64,000 bases of DNA from Halieaceae bacterium. Its GTDB lineage: Bacteria > Pseudomonadota > Gammaproteobacteria > Pseudomonadales > Halieaceae. The notes beneath the pieces were generated by a model, which was not told the DNA's origin, ran no database searches, and saw only the letters and a list, made by a program, of their open reading frames with translations. The DNA lies in the NCBI GenBank assembly GCA_902631395.1, contig CACOYM010000005.1, forward strand, positions 1-64,000, given 5' to 3'. Every line of letters begins with the position of its first letter. The stretch's first letter is position 1. Positions 19,255 to 29,584 of the stretch are shown here, piece after piece. Both the position numbers and the translations under genes were made by a program.

Positions 19255-20421
19255 TCAGTCAGCTTGGCGACGGAGGAATGCGGGCACATCAAACAATTGC
19301 TCATCTAGATCCGCATCCACTTTCGACGCTGCCTGCCCATCAATTGGCCCAGTAGCCTGCTGCCGCTTTGCGGGTGGTAGGTCGTAGTCGTTGTAATCGG
19401 TTCCAACAGTCCCCTGCTTGGCGGTCGCAGTCGGTTCGACTGTAGTCAGCGTTGGCCGCGCCTCAGCATTGCGCAGACCAGTCGCAACGACAGTGACTTT
19501 GAGGCTGTCTGTCATCTCGGGATCAATCACAGTCCCTATGACAACCGTCGCATCTTCTGACGCTATGTCGTAGATGGTGGCGCCTACCTCGGAAAACTCC
19601 CCCAGAGACAAATCAAGCCCTGCAGTGATATTCACCAAGATTCCGCGAGCACCGCTTAAGTCGATGTCATCCAAAAGCGGGCTGTTAATCGCCCGTTCTG
19701 CAGCGTCTCGCGCTCGTCCCTCACCACTCGCTGTGCCTGTGCCCATCATGGCAGATCCCATTTCCGACATGACAGTGCGCACGTCGGCGAAGTCAACGTT
19801 CACTAAACCCGGTCGGATGATGAGATCAGCAATACCTTGCACCGCACCAAGCAACACGTCGTTTGCCTCCTTAAATGCATCGAGCAGCGTGGTGTTGGAA
19901 CCGAGGACTTCAAGCAGTTTTTCGTTGGGTATGGTGATCAACGAATCGCAGTGTTGGGCAATTTCTTTCAGGCCCTCATCCGCGGTGCCGAGGCGCTTCT
20001 TGCCCTCAAAACTGAAAGGTCGCGTCACGACTGCTACCGTCAGGATGTCCATATCGCGCGCTACCTCGGCAACAATCGGCGCCGCGCCAGTCCCCGTGCC
20101 GCCTCCCATGCCGGCTGTAACGAAGATCATGTCTGCACCATGCAGCGCGTCAGCGATCCGATCTTTATCCTCAAGCGCTGCCGCACGACCCACCTCAGGA
20201 TTAGCACCTGCGCCAAGACCCTTTGTGATGCTCGCGCCCAACTGCAGCACGGTCTTAGAGTGGATATCGGATAAGGCTTGCGCGTCGGTGTTTGCACAAA
20301 TGAAATCCACTCCCTCGACCTCATGATCAATCATGTGCCGAACGGCATTGCCGCCACCACCACCGACACCAACCACCTTGATTACGGCACTTTGTGGTGC
20401 ACTATCAACTAGTTCAAACAT
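19255..20421 (-). CDS. ftsZ: Cell division GTPase FtsZ
   Basis: 388 residues. Tubulin-like GTPase that forms the Z ring. The phosphate loop GGGTGTGAAP, N-terminal VVGVGGGGGNAV and TRPFSFEGKKR are intact. A low-complexity linker of about 60 residues leads to the conserved C-terminal peptide FDVPAFLRRQAD, the docking site for FtsA and ZipA. A strong ribosome site (GGGGAGAAAG) precedes ATG 20421. It follows ftsA by 60 bp. Confidence 0.98.
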   Translation of the reverse strand: MFELVDSAPQSAVIKVVGVGGGGGNAVRHMIDHEVEGVDFICANTDAQALSDIHSKTVLQLGASITKGLGAGANPEVGRAAALEDKDRIADALHGADMIFVTAGMGGGTGTGAAPIVAEVARDMDILTVAVVTRPFSFEGKKRLGTADEGLKEIAQHCDSLITIPNEKLLEVLGSNTTLLDAFKEANDVLLGAVQGIADLIIRPGLVNVDFADVRTVMSEMGSAMMGTGTASGEGRARDAAERAINSPLLDDIDLSGARGILVNITAGLDLSLGEFSEVGATIYDIASEDATVVIGTVIDPEMTDSLKVTVVATGLRNAEARPTLTTVEPTATAKQGTVGTDYNDYDLPPAKRQQATGPIDGQAASKVDADLDEQLFDVPAFLRRQAD

Positions 20422-20481
20422 TGCTTTCTCCCCTTTCTAAAAACACCTCTTACCGCTGAGGTTCGTTAAAAAACAATTTCT

Positions 20482-21723
20482 CTAAAAGTGTCTCGCAAAC
20501 CATTCTTTGACGCGTGTCGTGTAGCTGCCGCCCTCTCCATCACTGCGTTGATGGGACTTTCTGCCCTCCAGCGAGTCCTCAGCACCACAGAGCAATAACC
20601 CTATTGCTGTTGCGTAAATCGGGTTGCGGATGATGTCGTGAAGGCCTCGGGCATACTGCGGTGCGCCGACGCGAACCGGCATGTGGAAAATCTCTTCAGC
20701 GAGCTCAACAGCACCCTCCATTTTTGAGGTGCCACCCGTCAACACTACGCCAGCAGGTATCAAGTCCTCATATCCAGAGCGCCTCAACTCTGACTGCATC
20801 AGCGTAAACAGCTCGTCGTATCGGGGTTCGACCACCTCAGCTAATGATTGTCTGGACAAGTCGCGTGGAGGACGATCGCCAACGCTAGGCACCTTGATCG
20901 TTTCATCTGGGCCTGCAAGCTGCGTCAGTGCGCAGGCATATCGAATCTTGATCTCCTCCGCATGCTGCGTCGGCGTACGCAGCGCCATGGCAATGTCGTT
21001 GGTGACCTGATCGCCGGCAATGGGAATCACCCCAGTGTGCCGGATAGAGCCGTCAGTGAAGATCGCAATATCAGAGGTACCACCACCAATATCGACCAGG
21101 CAAACACCCAGATCGCGTTCGTCCTCAGTGATGACGGAGTAACTCGACGCCAACTGCTCCAGAATAATGCCGTCTACTGTCAAGCCACAACGCTCAACGC
21201 ATTTCTCGATGTTCTGGGCGGCGTTTACAGCGCAGGTCACAAGATGCACTTTGGCCTCAAGGCGAACCCCCGACATACTGAGAGGCTCCCGGATCCCCGA
21301 TTGATTGTCGATGACGTATTCCTGCGGCAAAACGTGAAGCACTTTTTGATCGGCTGGAATGGCCACCGCCTGTGCTGCATCAATGACCCGGTCGACATCC
21401 TGTTGAAAAACTTCCTGATCACGGATCGCCACTATGCCGTGTGAGTTGACCGAGCGGATATGGCTGCCTGCGATACCGACGTAGACAGAGTGAATTTGAC
21501 ACCCTGCCATCAGCTCCGCTTCCTCAACCGCACGCTGAATGGCGTTCACCGTCGACTCGATGTTCACGACCACACCTTTTTTCATGCCTCGGGAGGGATG
21601 AGTCCCAATGCCAACCACTTCAATGCCGCCATCTGGATCAATCTCACCCACAACAGCCACGACTTTGGATGTTCCAATATCCAGCCCAACAATCATTTGT
21701 TTACTGTCGGCGTTGGCCATCAT
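20482..21723 (-). CDS. ftsA: Cell division protein FtsA
   Basis: About 413 residues. Actin-fold ATPase that tethers FtsZ to the membrane. Blocks are VGLDIGTSKVVAVVGE (phosphate 1), LVDIGGGTSDIAIF (phosphate 2) and GVVLTGGTSKMEG (adenosine), with a C-terminal amphipathic helix (VKEWFARHF) as the membrane anchor. Two adjacent ATGs at 21723 and 21720 follow a GGAGGGAGGG ribosome site; an upstream ATG at 21735 is too close to it. It overlaps the ftsQ end by about 23 bp, indicating translational coupling. Confidence 0.97.
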   Translation of the reverse strand: MMANADSKQMIVGLDIGTSKVVAVVGEIDPDGGIEVVGIGTHPSRGMKKGVVVNIESTVNAIQRAVEEAELMAGCQIHSVYVGIAGSHIRSVNSHGIVAIRDQEVFQQDVDRVIDAAQAVAIPADQKVLHVLPQEYVIDNQSGIREPLSMSGVRLEAKVHLVTCAVNAAQNIEKCVERCGLTVDGIILEQLASSYSVITEDERDLGVCLVDIGGGTSDIAIFTDGSIRHTGVIPIAGDQVTNDIAMALRTPTQHAEEIKIRYACALTQLAGPDETIKVPSVGDRPPRDLSRQSLAEVVEPRYDELFTLMQSELRRSGYEDLIPAGVVLTGGTSKMEGAVELAEEIFHMPVRVGAPQYARGLHDIIRNPIYATAIGLLLCGAEDSLEGRKSHQRSDGEGGSYTTRVKEWFARHF

Positions 21724-22519
21724 CCCTCCCTCCATTGACAGTTGCTTGTATCACCAAGTCCTCATCTTGAAAGGTCACGGCGGCACCGTGTTCGTAACGC
21801 AAATCGATTTTTGCCACCGCTGCAGTTGGTAGTTCTGAATCCCAGAGGCGGACAAAACGCGCCAGACGCTGGGACATATCCCTTGCACCTAATAAAAGTG
21901 AAAGACCGTTATCAAACTGAACCGCCACTTGCTCCAAATCATCCAGCGAAAGCGCCTTAATGGATAAATCAGTGCCGTCCAAGCGGTCGGCCAGCATTTG
22001 ATACAGCCTCATCAAAAACACTTCCTTGCCAGCTGGTCCAGCCAGGATAGGTAGGTGGGCATAGAGCGGGTCCAGGTCTGCGGCGAAATATTCACCCTCA
22101 TGATTTAAATATCCGCTCTTTCCCCATCGTGCTAGAGGTCGCTGTTCAACGAGCGTTACCTCGATTTCGGCGGGCCAGCGTCGTCGCGTATTCACCTCGT
22201 ATACCCAAGGCAAGGATTCGAGCTCTTGACGAGCACCACTGAGGTCAGCCGCCATAAAACCATCAGCTACCCGAGGAGCCAGTCGAGCCTGAATCGCCTC
22301 ACTGTCGAGATGGCGAACATCGCCGCGTACCGTTAAGCGCTCCACCTGTCGCGCTTTTATGGTGGCACTGCCCTGATACAGACCCAAACCCAGCAGAGTA
22401 ACGCCTGAAGCAAGGACGATGCGATTGAGCCAGAGGCTCGCGCGTGAGGTTGGTTCCGCCTCTCCGCGTGTGGCTTGCGGCGACATGCCTCGCACTCCAG
22501 TTGCTTTTTTACCCGGCAT
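21701..22519 (-). CDS. ftsQ: Cell division protein FtsQ
   Basis: About 272 residues. Bitopic inner-membrane protein with a cytoplasmic basic tail, one transmembrane segment (about residues 33-52 of this start), a periplasmic POTRA domain beginning VERLTVRGDVRHL, and the beta domain with WPAEIEVTLVEQRPLARW. It joins FtsL/FtsB in the divisome. I chose ATG 22519 (GGAGA upstream); an ATG at 22543 would extend the overlap with ddl. Confidence 0.95.
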   Translation of the reverse strand: MPGKKATGVRGMSPQATRGEAEPTSRASLWLNRIVLASGVTLLGLGLYQGSATIKARQVERLTVRGDVRHLDSEAIQARLAPRVADGFMAADLSGARQELESLPWVYEVNTRRRWPAEIEVTLVEQRPLARWGKSGYLNHEGEYFAADLDPLYAHLPILAGPAGKEVFLMRLYQMLADRLDGTDLSIKALSLDDLEQVAVQFDNGLSLLLGARDMSQRLARFVRLWDSELPTAAVAKIDLRYEHGAAVTFQDEDLVIQATVNGGRDDGQRRQ

Positions 22520-23438
22520 GGCGCGTCTCCATGCTGTGTTCATAAATTTCAGTCAACAAGTCCATCAGGCTGAGACCTGCGACCTTGGCCGCCAAAGGCA
22601 CCAAACTGTGCGATGTCATCCCGGGTATGGTGTTCACCTCCAGAAGCTGCCAGCATTTTGCAGAGTCGAGAATCACATCTACGCGGCCCCAGACCTCTCC
22701 TCCCACGGCTTGGAATGCCGCCAGTGCGATTTCAGCAAGCGCCTTCTCGTCGGCATCACTGAGATCTGAGGGGCAGGTAAACCGGGTATCGTCAGACCGG
22801 TACTTAGCATCGAAGTCGTAGAAGTCCCCAGAGACATCAATGCGGATGCTGGGCAAGGTGCGCTCACCTAATATGGCCACCGTGTACTCTGCCCCGGCGA
22901 CGCACTGCTCCGCCATGACGGGTGCGCCAAAGCCCGCAGCCTGTTCATGCGCCGTGGCCAACTGCTGCGCATTGGTCGCCTTACTCATCCCCAACGAGGA
23001 ACCTTCCAAGGCAGGTTTCACGAACACTGCACCTAGCTCGTCAATGACCGCTTCCCAATCGCAATCAGACGTCAACACGCGTGACGGAGGTGTGATCAGC
23101 CCGGCGCCTTGCCAAAGCAGCTTGGTGCGAATCTTGTCCATGGTCAGCGCAGAAGACAGCACTCCGCACCCGCTATAGGGCAGACTCATGAGCTCTAACA
23201 GACCCTGCACTGTACCGTCCTCGCCGCCCGGGCCATGGAGCAGATTGAAGACAAACTCCACGCCCTCAAGACGTTTTGTCCAGCCCTGCTTAGCTGGATC
23301 TACTCGCAGCACAAGAGCGCCCGCATTTTCCAGTGCGCTCGCCACGTTTTCTCCGCTTTCAATTGAGATTTCGCGCTCTGCAGCAGTGCCCCCCAGCATC
23401 ACGGCAAGCATCTTATTCTCGAAAACACTATCGCTCAC
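22509..23438 (-). CDS. ddlB: D-alanine--D-alanine ligase
   Basis: 309 residues. ATP-grasp enzyme forming the D-Ala-D-Ala dipeptide used by MurF. Recognised from MLGGTAAEREISIESG, FNLLHGPGGEDGTVQGLLE (substrate and ATP region), VKPALEGSSLGM and LLEVNTIPGMTSHSL (metal and substrate site). The start is a GTG overlapping the murC stop (GTGA); its 3' end overlaps ftsQ by 11 bp. Confidence 0.97.
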   Translation of the reverse strand: MSDSVFENKMLAVMLGGTAAEREISIESGENVASALENAGALVLRVDPAKQGWTKRLEGVEFVFNLLHGPGGEDGTVQGLLELMSLPYSGCGVLSSALTMDKIRTKLLWQGAGLITPPSRVLTSDCDWEAVIDELGAVFVKPALEGSSLGMSKATNAQQLATAHEQAAGFGAPVMAEQCVAGAEYTVAILGERTLPSIRIDVSGDFYDFDAKYRSDDTRFTCPSDLSDADEKALAEIALAAFQAVGGEVWGRVDVILDSAKCWQLLEVNTIPGMTSHSLVPLAAKVAGLSLMDLLTEIYEHSMETRHAG

Positions 23439-24874
23439 TGCAATGCCTCCAGCGATTCAGCCCCTGCGAGCGACGCGGCCAGACGGCCAATATCACCTGC
23501 ACCCTGCATCAGCAACACGTCATTGTCTGTAAGCACGCCCATCAGCACGGTGGGCAACTGGCCTTGATCAGATACCACGACGAGTTCCATCACGCCGCGG
23601 GCACGAATCGCATTCGCCAGTGTGTGAGAATCAACTCCATCAATAGGCGCCTCTCCCGCGGCATAGACATCCAGCAGAATCAGCAAGCCACCCTCGCTTA
23701 ACACCGAGACAAAGTCGTCAAAGTGATCACGTGTCCGGGTGTAGCGATGTGGCTGGTAAACCATGACAATCCGGCGGCCAGAGAAGGCGGCACGCGCAGC
23801 CTGCAAGGTCACCGCGACTTCAGTCGGGTGATGTCCATAATCATCGATGAGCCTGGCACAGCCGCCATCCCAACGTACGTCACCAAGATCCGAGAAACGA
23901 CGATCGACGCCGCCGAATCCAGCGAGGCCGCGGGTAATAGCGTCATCATCTATCTGTAAATCACAACATAACGCTGCAGCGCCAGCGGCATTCAGCGCGT
24001 TATGTAATCCGGGCATTTTTACCGTTAGAGAGAGTGGTAATTCGTCCTGCGATCGAACCAGATCAAAGTGTCCACTCAATACGTCCGCTCGATAATTCTC
24101 AAGCCGATAATCTGCGTCCACATGCCGCCCATATGTTACGACGCGACGTGACAAACCGGAGAGGAGATCTCGCGCACCGGGATCATCGATGCAAACGACT
24201 GCAGATCCGTAAAACGGGAGGTTGTGCAAAAAAGCATCGAAGGCATCGCGATAACGCGCAATGTCACCGGAGTAATGCTCCATGTGATCCGATTCGACAT
24301 TCGTTACCACTGCCATTATGGGCTGCAAATGCAAAAATGAAGCGTCGCTCTCGTCAGCCTCCACAACCAGATAGTGGCCACCGCCTAACACGGCGTTGGC
24401 TCCGGCCTGATTCAATAGTCCGCCAATGACAAAGGTGGGATCCTCCCCCGCCTCGCCTAGAATCGCAGCGATCATACTCGTGGTTGTTGTCTTGCCATGC
24501 GTCCCGGCCACTGCAACACCAAAGCGATATCGCATCAGCTCTGCCAACATTTCGGCTCTGGGGACGACCGGTATTCGCAACATCTCTGCCGCCAATCGCT
24601 CAGGGTTGTCCTTTGGCACAGCCGCTGAGACGACAAGCACATCTGCCTGCTCAACATATTCCGCTCGATGACCAATATGCACGATCACACCCAGCGAGCG
24701 CAGCCTTCCAATAACGGACGTCTCAGTCTGGTCCGAACCCATCACGGTATAGCCCAGGCCAACCAGTACCTCAGCAATGCCGCTCATACCTGCGCCGCCG
24801 ATGCCCACCATAAAGATGCGACGAATTCGGCCCATCCCGCCAGGCACCATGGGAGCTGGTTCAAGCCGCTGCAT
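23435..24874 (-). CDS. murC: UDP-N-acetylmuramate--L-alanine ligase
   Basis: 479 residues. Adds L-Ala to UDP-MurNAc. The N-terminal Rossmann loop is VGIGGAGMSGIAEVL, the ATP loop AVAGTHGKTTTTSM, followed by EADESDASFL and the DDYGHHPTEV C-terminal domain motif. ATG 24874 has GAGGTG upstream and overlaps murG by 14 bp; the gene ends in a 4-bp overlap with ddl. Confidence 0.98.
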   Translation of the reverse strand: MQRLEPAPMVPGGMGRIRRIFMVGIGGAGMSGIAEVLVGLGYTVMGSDQTETSVIGRLRSLGVIVHIGHRAEYVEQADVLVVSAAVPKDNPERLAAEMLRIPVVPRAEMLAELMRYRFGVAVAGTHGKTTTTSMIAAILGEAGEDPTFVIGGLLNQAGANAVLGGGHYLVVEADESDASFLHLQPIMAVVTNVESDHMEHYSGDIARYRDAFDAFLHNLPFYGSAVVCIDDPGARDLLSGLSRRVVTYGRHVDADYRLENYRADVLSGHFDLVRSQDELPLSLTVKMPGLHNALNAAGAAALCCDLQIDDDAITRGLAGFGGVDRRFSDLGDVRWDGGCARLIDDYGHHPTEVAVTLQAARAAFSGRRIVMVYQPHRYTRTRDHFDDFVSVLSEGGLLILLDVYAAGEAPIDGVDSHTLANAIRARGVMELVVVSDQGQLPTVLMGVLTDNDVLLMQGAGDIGRLAASLAGAESLEALQ

Positions 24875-25985
24875 GAAGCACCTCGGTCAGCGCCGATACC
24901 ACACGCGCCGTGGCATCCGCCTGAGCCGCCGCACTGGCTGCCATCGACATATTGGCCAATGTGCTGGGTGTCGAAATCCATTCCTCCAGTAACTCGGCAA
25001 GCCCGTCGGGCGTAACCGCTCTCTGTGGCATCAATACTGCTGCTCCACACTCCGCTAAAACGCGAGCATTGAAGGTTTGGTGATCATCAATCGCGTGGGG
25101 CAGTGGAATGAGAATCGAAGCCGTACCAGTATGGGCCAGCTCCGATATTGTCAGAGCGCCTGCACGGCTTATAACGACATCGGCCCATGCATAAGCCAAC
25201 GCCATATCATCAATAAAGTCATCACAGCGAAGATGCTGGAACGGTAAGAGTGCCCAAGCTTTATCCGCCTCTGGTCGATTACGCTGTCCGCACTGTTGCC
25301 AAAGAGTGAGTGACTCATCTGATCCGCGTCCCCGCAAGACCTCAACTACCTGCGGTAGCATGGCATTTAAGGGGGCCGCACCAAGACTGCCGCCAAGCAC
25401 CAACACACGCATTGGACGACCCGCAGAGAAACGATCGAGCACCTCTAACTCCTGTCGATCTACCGGCTGCAACTCATCACGCACGGGGTTACCCACCACT
25501 TCTGCATGCTGCAAAGATGCAAATTGTCCTGAAAAACCGCAAAGCACCCGCCTCGAGAGCGGTGATAGCCACCGATTCGTCGTTCCTGCTATCGCATTTT
25601 GTTCATGGATCACTAGGGGGCATCGCGTCAACCAAGCGGCCATGCCAGCGGGTCCCGCCGCGTAACCACCCATCCCCAGAACCAAGTCAGGTTGCACCCG
25701 TCGTATCACCATGAGTGACTCAATAACCGCTAACAAAAGCTTGAAGATACCCAACCACTTGGCGAGCGGATTTTTTCCTCGCAAACCTGACACTGAGAGA
25801 TGGTGGAGCGGTATCCCTGCCGCGGGGACAAGCCGCCGCTCAATGCCCCGCTCTGTGCCCACCCAATCCACGGACCAACCGCTATCGAGCAAACGGCCGG
25901 CAACAGCGAGCGCGGGGTAGACATGTCCCCCAGTTCCGCCTGCGGCAATAAGTGCGCGGCCCGCTTGGGCAGGCAGATCTATCAT
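24861..25985 (-). CDS. murG: UDP-GlcNAc:lipid I N-acetylglucosaminyltransferase
   Basis: 374 residues. Makes lipid II on the inner leaflet. Glycine-rich loop AAGGTGGHVYPALAV, the second GGYAAGPAGMAAW, HEQNAIAGTTNR and the C-terminal UDP-GlcNAc-binding region SRAGALTISELAHTGTASILIPLPHAIDDHQ are all present. Peripheral on the cytoplasmic membrane face. It overlaps the ftsW stop by 4 bp. Confidence 0.98.
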   Translation of the reverse strand: MIDLPAQAGRALIAAGGTGGHVYPALAVAGRLLDSGWSVDWVGTERGIERRLVPAAGIPLHHLSVSGLRGKNPLAKWLGIFKLLLAVIESLMVIRRVQPDLVLGMGGYAAGPAGMAAWLTRCPLVIHEQNAIAGTTNRWLSPLSRRVLCGFSGQFASLQHAEVVGNPVRDELQPVDRQELEVLDRFSAGRPMRVLVLGGSLGAAPLNAMLPQVVEVLRGRGSDESLTLWQQCGQRNRPEADKAWALLPFQHLRCDDFIDDMALAYAWADVVISRAGALTISELAHTGTASILIPLPHAIDDHQTFNARVLAECGAAVLMPQRAVTPDGLAELLEEWISTPSTLANMSMAASAAAQADATARVVSALTEVLHAAA

Positions 25986-27142
25986 CTCACCACCCTCGCT
26001 GAAGTATTCAAGGTGGATCGCTTTGTTATCGCCAACGGTTGAGCAATTCGCAGTACCATGCCGAGTAACGCGCAGCTAACAATCAGACTAGAACCGCCGT
26101 AACTGATAAATGGCAGAGTCAGTCCCTTGGTCGGTAAGAGACCGGAGCTCGCCCCCATGTTGATAAACGCCTGACCCGAAAACATCAATGCAACGCCGAA
26201 ACAAAGATATGCCTCAAAGCGTTGCCCCTGAGCGGCCGCGCGCCAACCATTCTGGAGAATTCTCGCAACTAGCAGCGCGAACAACGTAATAACCGCTGCT
26301 GCGCCAACCAGCCCTGTCTCCTCTGCCCAAATCGAAAACACGAAATCGGTGTGCGCCTCGGGCAAATAGAACAGCTTCTGAACACTGTTACCCAGTCCCA
26401 CGCCCCACCATTCGCCCTGGCCAAATGCGATCAAGGATTGAACAAGTTGAAAGCCCGACCCAAAGGGATCTGCCCAAGGATCTTGGTAGGCGGTGAATCG
26501 CTGAAGGCGATAAGGGGCGCTGAGCACCAGAACCGTGAAGGCTACCGCGGCAACGCCGACCATCATGACGACATAAAGCAGATGCGCACCGGCTAGGAAC
26601 ATCATGCCGACGGTCATGCCAATTGCGATCACAGTGGTGCCGAAGTCGGGCTCAAGCAGAAGCAGAAACGCCACTACCGAGAGGATGGTTGTTAATCTCG
26701 CCAACCCAGTCCAGTGCTGACGAACGGCATCTTCCTGACGAACCAGGTAGCCCGCAGCGTAGAGAAGCAAAGCCAGCTTGGCGAATTCCGACGGCTGTAT
26801 CGTAATCAAGCCCAACGACAGCCAGCGTTGCGCACCATTGACTTCATGGCCGATGCCCGGCATTAGAACCAGAATTAAGAGGGCAGATGCGAGTAACAAC
26901 AATGCGGGAGATATTTTTTCCAGCGTGGCTGTCGGACACATATATGTCACACACCCAGCCGCCACTCCAATGATAAGATAGAGCGCGTGACGTTGCGTGT
27001 GGTGCCAGGGGTTTCCAAAGTGGAAATCTCCGTATTCGACCGACGCAGACGCAATGGCAATGAGCCCAACACCCATCAACATCACGCTTAGCAGCAGCAG
27101 TACGAGATCGCCCTGCAGAGCCTCTGCTCGCAACCACCGCAT
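25982..27142 (-). CDS. ftsW: Septal peptidoglycan glycosyltransferase FtsW
   Basis: 386 residues, SEDS family with about ten transmembrane helices. Polymerises septal glycan with FtsI. Family blocks are LVLMPGIGHEVNGAQRWL, PSEFAKLALLLYAAGYL, LLLEPDFGTT and, near the C-terminus, the GLLPTKGLTLPFISYGGSS signature. The short N-terminal tail is typical of this clade. ATG 27142 overlaps the murD stop as TAATG. Confidence 0.97.
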   Translation of the reverse strand: MRWLRAEALQGDLVLLLLSVMLMGVGLIAIASASVEYGDFHFGNPWHHTQRHALYLIIGVAAGCVTYMCPTATLEKISPALLLLASALLILVLMPGIGHEVNGAQRWLSLGLITIQPSEFAKLALLLYAAGYLVRQEDAVRQHWTGLARLTTILSVVAFLLLLEPDFGTTVIAIGMTVGMMFLAGAHLLYVVMMVGVAAVAFTVLVLSAPYRLQRFTAYQDPWADPFGSGFQLVQSLIAFGQGEWWGVGLGNSVQKLFYLPEAHTDFVFSIWAEETGLVGAAAVITLFALLVARILQNGWRAAAQGQRFEAYLCFGVALMFSGQAFINMGASSGLLPTKGLTLPFISYGGSSLIVSCALLGMVLRIAQPLAITKRSTLNTSARVVR

Positions 27143-28503
27143 TACGCCACCACCTCTAATGCGTTGACAGCATTGTGAAACTTCTGGCCGCGATCAACAT
27201 AGCTAGCAAACATATCCAGACTTGCGCAGGCGGGAGAGAGGAGCACAGTGTCTCCGGTCTGTGCTTGCGCGGCGGCACAAGCCACTGCTTCCTCAATCGT
27301 ATCCACCGATTGGATAGTAATCACCTGACTCAGGTGCTTAGTGATATCGGCCGTCGCTTCACCAAGCACCACGACCCCAGAGCAGCACTGGGCAACAGTC
27401 TCTTTGAGAAGCGAAAAATCCTGTCCCTTACCCTGCCCTCCGAGGATCAACCAGATCGCGCCTTCGCCGGCGAGACCCTCGAGCGCGGCAACGGTGGCAC
27501 CGATGTTGGTGCCTTTGCTGTCATCGATGAATCGCACGCCGCCGATCTGTCCAACCAACTGGCAACGATGAGGCAAGCCTCGATACTCCCTCGCCCCCTC
27601 CAGGAGGCCAGATGTAGGTAAACCCAATGCCGAACCGAGTGCCAGTGCCGCAAGTAAGTTAGCTAAATTGTGCCGGCCTGGCAGTTGCAGCGCGTCTCCT
27701 GAAATGAGTGGGTTGAATCCATGGCAAATCCAGTTAACGCCATCGATCTCGCGCAAGCCAAACTCGTCGAAATCAGGCTCTCCAGAACGCCACCACACGG
27801 TTTCCAAGGTTTCAGGCATCAGCGGAATGGTCAGTGGATCATCACGATTAGCTACTACCTGAGTCACCTGCCTAAAAATCAGGTGTTTAGCGCGATGATA
27901 TTCGCTGAGGTTTGCGTAACGATCTAGATGATCAGCACTGATATTGAGCACCGTAGCTAGACGCAGACCAAGGTCATGCGCACGCTCCAACTGAAAGCTG
28001 GAAAGCTCCAACACGTATAGCTCAGGATCATCCGCCAGCAAGTCCAATGCGGGCCTACCCAGATTCCCACCAAGAGACACTTTTAGCCCGCAGGCTCGCA
28101 GCATTTCCCCAAGTAGCGCAGTTACGGTTGACTTGCCGTTAGAGCCGGTGATGCCGACAACGGGTGCTTGCGCGGCCTCCATGAAGAGGTCGATGTCACC
28201 GCGGATACGGCAGCCCTGATTGCGAGCGTGAGTCACTATGGGGTGATCCAAGGCAACTCCAGGACTCACGATCATTTCAGTACAACCGTCGATGATGTCA
28301 GTATCCACCTCTCCGAACACCGCCGTCTGCGAATTAACATGTTCCAGAACAACTGGGTCGGAGACCATGTCGGCACGTGTATCGATGGCAGTGAAATTGA
28401 TGCCCTTTTGTTGCCACCATCGCGCTACGGACTGTCCCGTAATACCGAGGCCAAAAACGACACGTTTGTCGGTGGCGTTAATGGTGGCAGACACGCTAGA
28501 CAT
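27142..28503 (-). CDS. murD: UDP-N-acetylmuramoyl-L-alanine--D-glutamate ligase
   Basis: 453 residues. Adds D-Glu to UDP-MurNAc-L-Ala. N-terminal VFGLGITGQSVARWW, ATP loop GITGSNGKSTVTALLGEM, LELSSFQLERAHDL and FIDDSKGTNIGATVAALE in the C-terminal domain. Starts 4 bp after mraY and ends 1 bp into ftsW, so it is translationally coupled on both sides. Confidence 0.98.
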   Translation of the reverse strand: MSSVSATINATDKRVVFGLGITGQSVARWWQQKGINFTAIDTRADMVSDPVVLEHVNSQTAVFGEVDTDIIDGCTEMIVSPGVALDHPIVTHARNQGCRIRGDIDLFMEAAQAPVVGITGSNGKSTVTALLGEMLRACGLKVSLGGNLGRPALDLLADDPELYVLELSSFQLERAHDLGLRLATVLNISADHLDRYANLSEYHRAKHLIFRQVTQVVANRDDPLTIPLMPETLETVWWRSGEPDFDEFGLREIDGVNWICHGFNPLISGDALQLPGRHNLANLLAALALGSALGLPTSGLLEGAREYRGLPHRCQLVGQIGGVRFIDDSKGTNIGATVAALEGLAGEGAIWLILGGQGKGQDFSLLKETVAQCCSGVVVLGEATADITKHLSQVITIQSVDTIEEAVACAAAQAQTGDTVLLSPACASLDMFASYVDRGQKFHNAVNALEVVA

Positions 28504-28507
28504 CAGC

Positions 28508-29584
28508 TCACCTCAACTTCAACGTGGCTAGGCCGAACAGCACGAGCATGACGGTGATAATCCAAAAGCGGACAATCACCCGAGGCTCGGGCCAACCCTT
28601 GAGTTCAAAGTGATGATGAATGGGAGCCATGCGAAACACACGTTTCCCGGTCAGCTTGAAAGAACCGACCTGTATAATGACTGACAGCGTCTCGAGCACA
28701 AAGATACCGCCCATAATAAATAGCACTATTTCATGACGTGTCATGACCGCTACGACGCCAAGTGCGGCACCGAGCGCCAAAGCCCCGACATCGCCCATGA
28801 AGATCATCGCCGGGTAGGTGTTAAACCACAGGAAACCTAGACCAGCACCTGCGATCGCCCCGCAGAACACCATGAGCTCTCCGGTCCCTGGTAGGTAGGC
28901 GATATTGAGGTATTCCGCGAACTCCATATGACCTGCGAGGTACGCGATCACACCTAAACCTGACGCCACCATCACTGTTGGCAAAATAGCGAGGCCATCC
29001 AGACCATCGGTCAAGTTCACCGCGTTGCTCGAACCTACGATGACGAAGTAGCTAAAGGGAACGAACAGCCAGCCCATCACCCATGCCACGTCCTTGAAAA
29101 ATGGCACATACAGAGTGGTCTCCTCAGCGATCACTGCAGTGTCGAATAGGTAAAGTGTTACGCCAAAGGCGCACAACGATTGCCACAAGTATTTCCAGCG
29201 TGCAGGCAATCCGCGAGTGTCCTTGAGCACGACCTTAAGGTAATCATCGACGCACCCAATCGCGCCAAAGATCGTAGTGGTAAAGATGGCGACCCAAACG
29301 TAACGATTACTGAGATCTGCCCAAAGTAACGTCGCGCCGAGTACCGTCACTAAAATCAATGCGCCACCCATCGTCGGCGTGCCCGACTTCTGAAGGTGAG
29401 TCTGGGGCCCTTCCTGTCGAATCGCTTGGCCTATTTGAAGGCGATTCAGCCTCTTGATCACCACCGGCCCCACGATCATTGACATAGCCAATGCCGTACA
29501 AGCAGCGAGAATGCCGCGGAGCGTCAGATACTGGAAGACAGCGAAGCCCGGATCCAAGGAAACAAGCCGTTCGCTCAACCACAT
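28508..29584 (-). CDS. mraY: Phospho-MurNAc-pentapeptide transferase
   Basis: 358 residues, about ten transmembrane helices. Transfers phospho-MurNAc-pentapeptide to undecaprenyl phosphate, making lipid I. Catalytic and substrate residues are seen in [36 protein letters not shown] and [10 protein letters not shown]. The ATG at 29584 overlaps the murF stop as TGATG and is favoured over the GTG at 29590. Confidence 0.98.
   Translation of the reverse strand: MWLSERLVSLDPGFAVFQYLTLRGILAACTALAMSMIVGPVVIKRLNRLQIGQAIRQEGPQTHLQKSGTPTMGGALILVTVLGATLLWADLSNRYVWVAIFTTTIFGAIGCVDDYLKVVLKDTRGLPARWKYLWQSLCAFGVTLYLFDTAVIAEETTLYVPFFKDVAWVMGWLFVPFSYFVIVGSSNAVNLTDGLDGLAILPTVMVASGLGVIAYLAGHMEFAEYLNIAYLPGTGELMVFCGAIAGAGLGFLWFNTYPAMIFMGDVGALALGAALGVVAVMTRHEIVLFIMGGIFVLETLSVIIQVGSFKLTGKRVFRMAPIHHHFELKGWPEPRVIVRFWIITVMLVLFGLATLKLR

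Noticed and set aside
19574-20326. 250-codon plus-strand open frame inside ftsZ
   Set aside because: It is a long antisense shadow caused by ftsZ codon usage, rich in Ser and Pro, with no independent evidence.
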